From the NCBI RefSeq assembly GCF_014641635.1, contig NZ_BMIC01000001.1, positions 1,122,641 through 1,186,640 of the forward strand: DNA of 64,000 nt, given 5' to 3'. Under the pieces are notes generated by a model that worked only from the letters and a program-made list of their open reading frames with translations, had not been told where the DNA came from and made no database searches. How positions within the stretch are numbered: position 1 is the first letter of the stretch; the number at the start of each line of letters is the position of its first letter. The stretch comes from Aquaticitalea lipolytica (lineage in GTDB: Bacteria > Bacteroidota > Bacteroidia > Flavobacteriales > Flavobacteriaceae). Position numbers and translations under genes: made by a program. Below, one piece after another: positions 63,316 to 64,000 of this stretch.

Positions 63316-63855
63316 ATGAAGCAACTTTTACCTTTGCTTTTTGTAAGCATTTCTTTCTTCGGATTTTCTCAAGACGATATTAAAACTAATGGCATTTTTT
63401 ATAAAATATCGCTAGCAACAACATTAACCATTAATGAAGACTACACTTTAGCTGAAGATGATACTGGTCCATTTTTTAAACCTAATGCATTTTTTTTAAA
63501 TAATACTATTGGGTATCAGTTTGACAATAGGTCAACAATTGGCCTAAATGCTGAATATAATTGGCATTCTGAGAGTGGTTTGCAATTTTTTCCAATGTAT
63601 TTAAACTTTCAGTATAATGTTTTCGATTTTGATGATAAAGTCTTTATAAGAGGTGGTTATGGCAGGCTTATCGATTTAGGTAAAGCTTTTGAAACTGGTA
63701 CGCTATATAAAGTTGGTTTAGGCGCACAAATCTATGATGAAAATTATAAAAACTCATGGCTTATTGGTCTCGATTTTTCCAGAAAACGCTTTGGTTACAG
63801 GCAAACTGAGAAGCTATCTAGCGTCTCAATTTTTTTAGAATTTATGTTGTTTTAA
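63316..63855 (+). CDS. Exported beta-rich protein, outer-membrane-like
   Basis: A 179-aa protein from ATG 63316; a TTG seven codons upstream is a poor start. Signal peptide 1-20 (ending FFGFSQ). The rest has alternating aromatic and glycine-rich strands (NNTIGYQFDNRSTIGLNAEYNW, LNFQYNVFDF, FIRGGYGRL, KVGLGAQIYD, and a last strand ending FLEFMLF with terminal Phe), as in small outer membrane barrels. It follows truB by 35 bp. Function unknown. Confidence 0.75.
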   Translation: MKQLLPLLFVSISFFGFSQDDIKTNGIFYKISLATTLTINEDYTLAEDDTGPFFKPNAFFLNNTIGYQFDNRSTIGLNAEYNWHSESGLQFFPMYLNFQYNVFDFDDKVFIRGGYGRLIDLGKAFETGTLYKVGLGAQIYDENYKNSWLIGLDFSRKRFGYRQTEKLSSVSIFLEFMLF

Positions 63856-63916
63856 TCTTTTTTACTTACTTTAACGTATATATTAGTAACTAAGTAACCT
63901 AAATAACATAAAAACC

Positions 63917-63924
63917 TACTTTTG
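63917..63924 (+). promoter_or_regulatory. -7-like element TACTTTTG overlapping a TTG start
   Basis: TACTTTTG (63917-63924) fits TAnnTTTG and its last three bases are the TTG at 63922 that opens the partial gene. If both hold, either the -7 is spurious or the real start is elsewhere. Confidence 0.3.
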
Positions 63925-64000
63925 AATTTTACTGAAAAACATAAAGCATTACTCATATCTGTATTAATATCAGCTACTTTGGTATTGGCTTTATTTAGCT
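63922..64000 (+). CDS. Partial gene, N-terminal membrane helix
   Basis: An open frame from TTG 63922 to the right edge reading MNFTEKHKALLISVLIS, then ATLVLALFS, a short polar start followed by a membrane helix. No ATG is in frame upstream; the frame is closed at 63904-63906. The pattern resembles the start of small flavobacterial membrane-anchored proteins near truB, which I cannot name with certainty. The rest is outside the window. Confidence 0.5.
   Translation, partial: MNFTEKHKALLISVLISATLVLALFS

Noticed and set aside
1-64000. CRISPR array, insertion sequence, integrase or attachment site
   Set aside because: No regularly spaced repeats, transposase, integrase or flanking target duplications were seen; the tRNA-Asp has no integrase or tRNA fragment nearby.

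Overview
The window is a chromosomal segment of a member of the Flavobacteriaceae (Bacteroidota), probably marine. The evidence is the strong A+T richness, TAnnTTTG-type -7 promoter elements, type IX secretion (T9SS) C-terminal sorting domains, a DnaE with a fused proofreading exonuclease, a ribosomal protein S16 with a long acidic tail, and flavobacterial gene orders (DUF4271-hemD; leuS, ftsX, DUF3098, uppP, truB). I cannot fix the genus. I see no rRNA, CRISPR array, prophage, plasmid module or insertion sequence; the only RNA gene found is tRNA-Asp(GTC).

Layout. 1-1116: a BlaI/M56 (BlaR1-like) regulatory pair, the M56 gene running off the edge, divergent from a DUF456 membrane protein across a perfect 34-bp palindrome. 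1361-4072: a NarL-type two-component pair with a TPR sensor. 4073-4893: a non-coding-looking stretch that holds a 55-aa secreted-peptide gene and degenerate repeats. 4894-20378: an unbroken minus-strand block of signalling and surface-protein genes. 20379-28000: tRNA-Asp, DUF58, clpP, thioredoxin, dnaE and a lipoprotein. 28174-38125: rpsP-rimM-trmN-like, glutaryl-CoA dehydrogenase, a phosphoesterase, ferredoxin/ferredoxin reductase, NifU/Mrp, an alkyltransferase-like protein, LysE, trmB and a glycosyltransferase. 38108-42317: a PhoB/PhoR-like pair and two T9SS proteins. 42391-53515: a LuxE-like protein, tyrS, a dehydratase, pyrC, a polyprenol glycosyltransferase, hemD, pckA and saccharopine dehydrogenase. 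53617-64000: an Lrp regulator, BI-1, a zinc peptidase, leuS, ftsX, uppP, truB and a partial gene.

The most unusual part is 4894-20378. The first half (20378 to 11618) encodes a kinase-less membrane PAS protein, a CHASE histidine kinase, a stand-alone receiver and a 1366-aa receiver-GAF-PAS(x4)-GAF-sigma54 AAA+-HTH regulator. A terminator follows. The second half (11431 to 4894) is a tightly packed run of two tandem STAS-like paralogues, a PAS histidine kinase, a receiver and two secreted surface proteins. Between the halves lie two ACGG-N4-CCGT palindromes 40 bp apart and, 110-150 bp further on, a TTGGCA-N6-TTGA sequence with the spacing of a sigma54 -24/-12 promoter. My inference is a two-stage circuit in which the large regulator acts on the second operon, linking a phosphorelay and a STAS pair to exported surface proteins.

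Other themes: lysine catabolism may be represented by saccharopine dehydrogenase with an adjacent Lrp regulator and, elsewhere, glutaryl-CoA dehydrogenase. Fe-S handling is grouped (Mrp, NifU domain, ferredoxin reductase, ferredoxin). Several intergenic palindromic repeats of a kind common in flavobacteria interrupt the A+T-rich background. All assignments come from reading the sequence; no database search was run.
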